Shown piece by piece: positions 62,859-64,000 of a DNA stretch of 64,000 bases (positions are counted from its first letter, which is position 1; each line of letters opens with the position of its first letter). The stretch is from Thalassorhabdus alkalitolerans (GTDB taxonomy: Bacteria; Bacillota; Bacilli; Bacillales; Marinococcaceae). The translations under genes were made by a program, and so were the position numbers. The notes under the pieces were generated by a model. It saw only the letters and a program-made list of their open reading frames with translations. It ran no database searches and had not been told where the DNA came from. Location of the stretch: the NCBI RefSeq assembly GCF_042656585.1, contig NZ_JBHSPG010000004.1. One strand, given 5' to 3'.

Positions 62859-63069
62859 TTTATTAAAAGAAGACCAAGGCATTAAGAATAGCCTGACAAA
62901 GGAGATGGCGTCTCCCAGGACATGGAAGATTTTTCATATGTATAAAAAATTTTCTATTTATATATGCATCTTCCTTTGCTTTCATAGGCCGGTTATGGCA
63001 AAATAATCTTAAATCATATCATCCTATTAGGACGTGTGAGATTAGATAAAGGGGAGAGTGAGAGAGGAC

Positions 63070-63399
63070 ATGGAAAAGAATATTGGTTCTTTCTTTGAAG
63101 AGAAGATTCAGGATGCCAAAGTACAGTTTGAACGCACGATCGATTGTAAACACACTGAATTTGACGATCTTTACCCATATATGAGCGAGCAGCCGCAATT
63201 TTTCTGGTATAAGCGCTATGTAGCATGGCAGGAACTATTAACGATTGTCCGTCTGGCTGATGATCTTGAGCTTGACTGGACCAGCCAATTTGATGAAGAA
63301 CAGCAAGACTTTGTAAAAAACAAAGTGCTTGATGCTAAAGTTCTCGATGATTGGTATGGAAAGAAAAGAACTGAAGCCGGCGAGTCAAAGTCGGAGTAA
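63070..63399 (+). CDS. unrecognised small acidic protein
   Basis: 109 residues, hydrophilic, helical, with FERTIDCKHTEFDDLYPYMS and QFFWYKRYVAWQELLTIVRL. No family recognised. Start is uncertain: GTG 63058 sits three bases after AAAGGGG, ATG 63070 two bases after GAGAGG. It has its own terminator and lies between repeat copies C and D. Confidence 0.6.
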   Translation: MEKNIGSFFEEKIQDAKVQFERTIDCKHTEFDDLYPYMSEQPQFFWYKRYVAWQELLTIVRLADDLELDWTSQFDEEQQDFVKNKVLDAKVLDDWYGKKRTEAGESKSE

Positions 63400-63426
63400 A
63401 TAAAAAGTATATAGGAAAACTCAGAT

Positions 63427-63465
63427 AAAAGGCATTCACCAAACAGTGAGTGCCTTTTTCTTTTA
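63427..63465 (+). terminator. terminator after small acidic gene
   Basis: AAAGGCAtTCAC pairs with GTGAgTGCCTTT, followed by TTCTTTT. Confidence 0.8.
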
Positions 63466-63492
63466 TCCTATGTTTACATTGGAGGCAACTGG

Positions 63493-63600
63493 TAAAAAGG
63501 CACTCACTTGCATCTAAAGAAACAAGGACCACCTCCTTTGAAGCTTCATTTCTCGCATTCATGGTATGTTTTCTATGCCGTTTGCAAGTTTTCTCTACCC
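63493..63600 (-). repeat. dispersed repeat, degenerate copy D
   Basis: On minus it aligns with the 3' two-thirds of copy B: CTTGC, GGCATAGAAAAC, GCGAGAAATGAAGCTT and TTTAGATGCAAGTGAGT. Many substitutions, no terminal repeats seen. Confidence 0.5.
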
Positions 63601-63621
63601 TCATTACTACACTATGTCTAA

Positions 63622-63666
63622 GAAAAATACCCCAAATGATAGGTTATATCCTCTACCATTTGGGGT
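63622..63666 (-). terminator. terminator of the YjiH-like gene
   Basis: ACCCCAAATG pairs with CATTTGGGGT; on minus it is followed by ATTTTTCTT. Confidence 0.8.
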
Positions 63667-63725
63667 GCAGTACCATTCTGAATCTTTATCTATAAAGGAA
63701 GGTTCTGATCCAATCCCTTTTGTGA

Positions 63726-64000
63726 TTAAAAAATAAAGTGAGCAATAACTACGATTACTGGAAGAGTAATGATAGTTCTTTGGATAAAGATAATCACAAG
63801 GTCGATAAACCTTACTGGTAACTTAGAAGCAAGAAGCAAGCCCCCGACTTCGGACATATAGATAAGCTGAGTTACAGATAAACATGCGATCACAAACCGT
63901 GTGAACTCACTGGCAATGTCTGCTCCAATCACTGCTGGAAGGAACATATCTGCAAACCCGATAAGCATTGTCTGTGATGCTTCAGCAGCATAAGGAACCT
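63726..64000 (-). CDS. YjiH-like nucleoside-recognition membrane protein, partial
   Basis: Only the last ~90 codons are in the window; the gene continues to the right. The residues (AEASQTMLIGFADMFLPAVIG, split; FTRFVIACLSVTQLIYMSEVG; VDLVIIFIQRTIITLPVIVV-like end) match the C-terminal Gate/nucleoside-recognition part of YjiH-type proteins, with two or three membrane helices. Transport role unknown. Confidence 0.72.
   Translation of the reverse strand, partial: VPYAAEASQTMLIGFADMFLPAVIGADIASEFTRFVIACLSVTQLIYMSEVGGLLLASKLPVRFIDLVIIFIQRTIITLPVIVVIAHFIF

Noticed and set aside
62556..62882. Overlapping 65-108 codon minus-strand frames in repeat copy C
   Set aside because: Three frames overlap in a repeat with no ribosome sites; typical of noncoding repeats.
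63450..63695. 81-codon plus-strand frame over repeat copy D
   Set aside because: It is formed by a terminator loop, the degenerate repeat and the terminator of the next gene.

Overview
The window looks like chromosomal DNA of an endospore-forming member of the Bacillaceae, probably a halotolerant or alkaliphilic one. The signs are low-to-moderate GC with strong AGGAGG ribosome sites, frequent TTG and GTG starts, acidic proteins, and many Bacillus-type genes: recU-ponA, remA-like, racA-like, yppE, ytzC, ytpP, cvfC/ypgR, ydbST, kapB, ndoAI-ndoA, NAD(P)H glutamate synthase, and a lysine-riboswitch dapA. Genus and species cannot be fixed from what I can see. I saw no rRNA, tRNA, CRISPR array or prophage.

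Layout. 0-10 kb: recU-ponA on the minus strand, then remA-like, racA-like, yppE and a rhodanese on plus, then a TRIC/UPF0126 membrane protein behind a structured leader, and a UbiB-kinase/phasin-like pair. 10-23 kb: aldehyde dehydrogenase, threonine dehydratase, DUF3891, a PfpI-like protein, RNase Z, YtzC, a lipoprotein, two thioredoxin-fold proteins, a metallophosphoesterase, CvfC, a stand-alone sigma-1.1-like protein and the YdbS/YdbT pair. 23-24 kb: an internally deleted IS1182-type transposase next to the first copy of a dispersed inverted-repeat element. 24-30 kb: a DUF2777-like protein, an MBL hydrolase, a TelA operon, and DUF2203, NRDE and alpha/beta-hydrolase genes. 30.5-37.5 kb: a second repeat copy, then gltA-gltB behind a promoter with an upstream cre box. 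37.7-40.7 kb: ArAE-type exporter, kapB, and a PQQ-type sugar dehydrogenase lipoprotein.

40.7-51.6 kb is the most interesting part. A PucR-type regulator faces a five-gene operon: a cystathionine gamma-synthase-family PLP enzyme, an M20 deacetylase, a homoserine dehydrogenase-like protein, an aldehyde dehydrogenase and a DoeA/EutD-type ectoine hydrolase. The operon ends in a terminator and is followed by two transporters. The usual diaminobutyrate transaminase is missing. I propose a transaminase-free route: ectoine to N-acetyl-diaminobutyrate to diaminobutyrate to homoserine to aspartate semialdehyde to aspartate. The chemistry of the PLP step is inference.

51.6-64 kb: YidD, a YfhE-like small protein, dapA behind a lysine riboswitch, two lipoproteins, the ndoAI-ndoA toxin-antitoxin pair, a DUF523-DUF1722 protein, a nitroreductase, a polysaccharide deacetylase, a membrane-anchored esterase with a possible coupled leader peptide, an SDR, two orphan proteins, two more repeat copies, and the 3' part of a YjiH-like membrane protein cut by the window edge.
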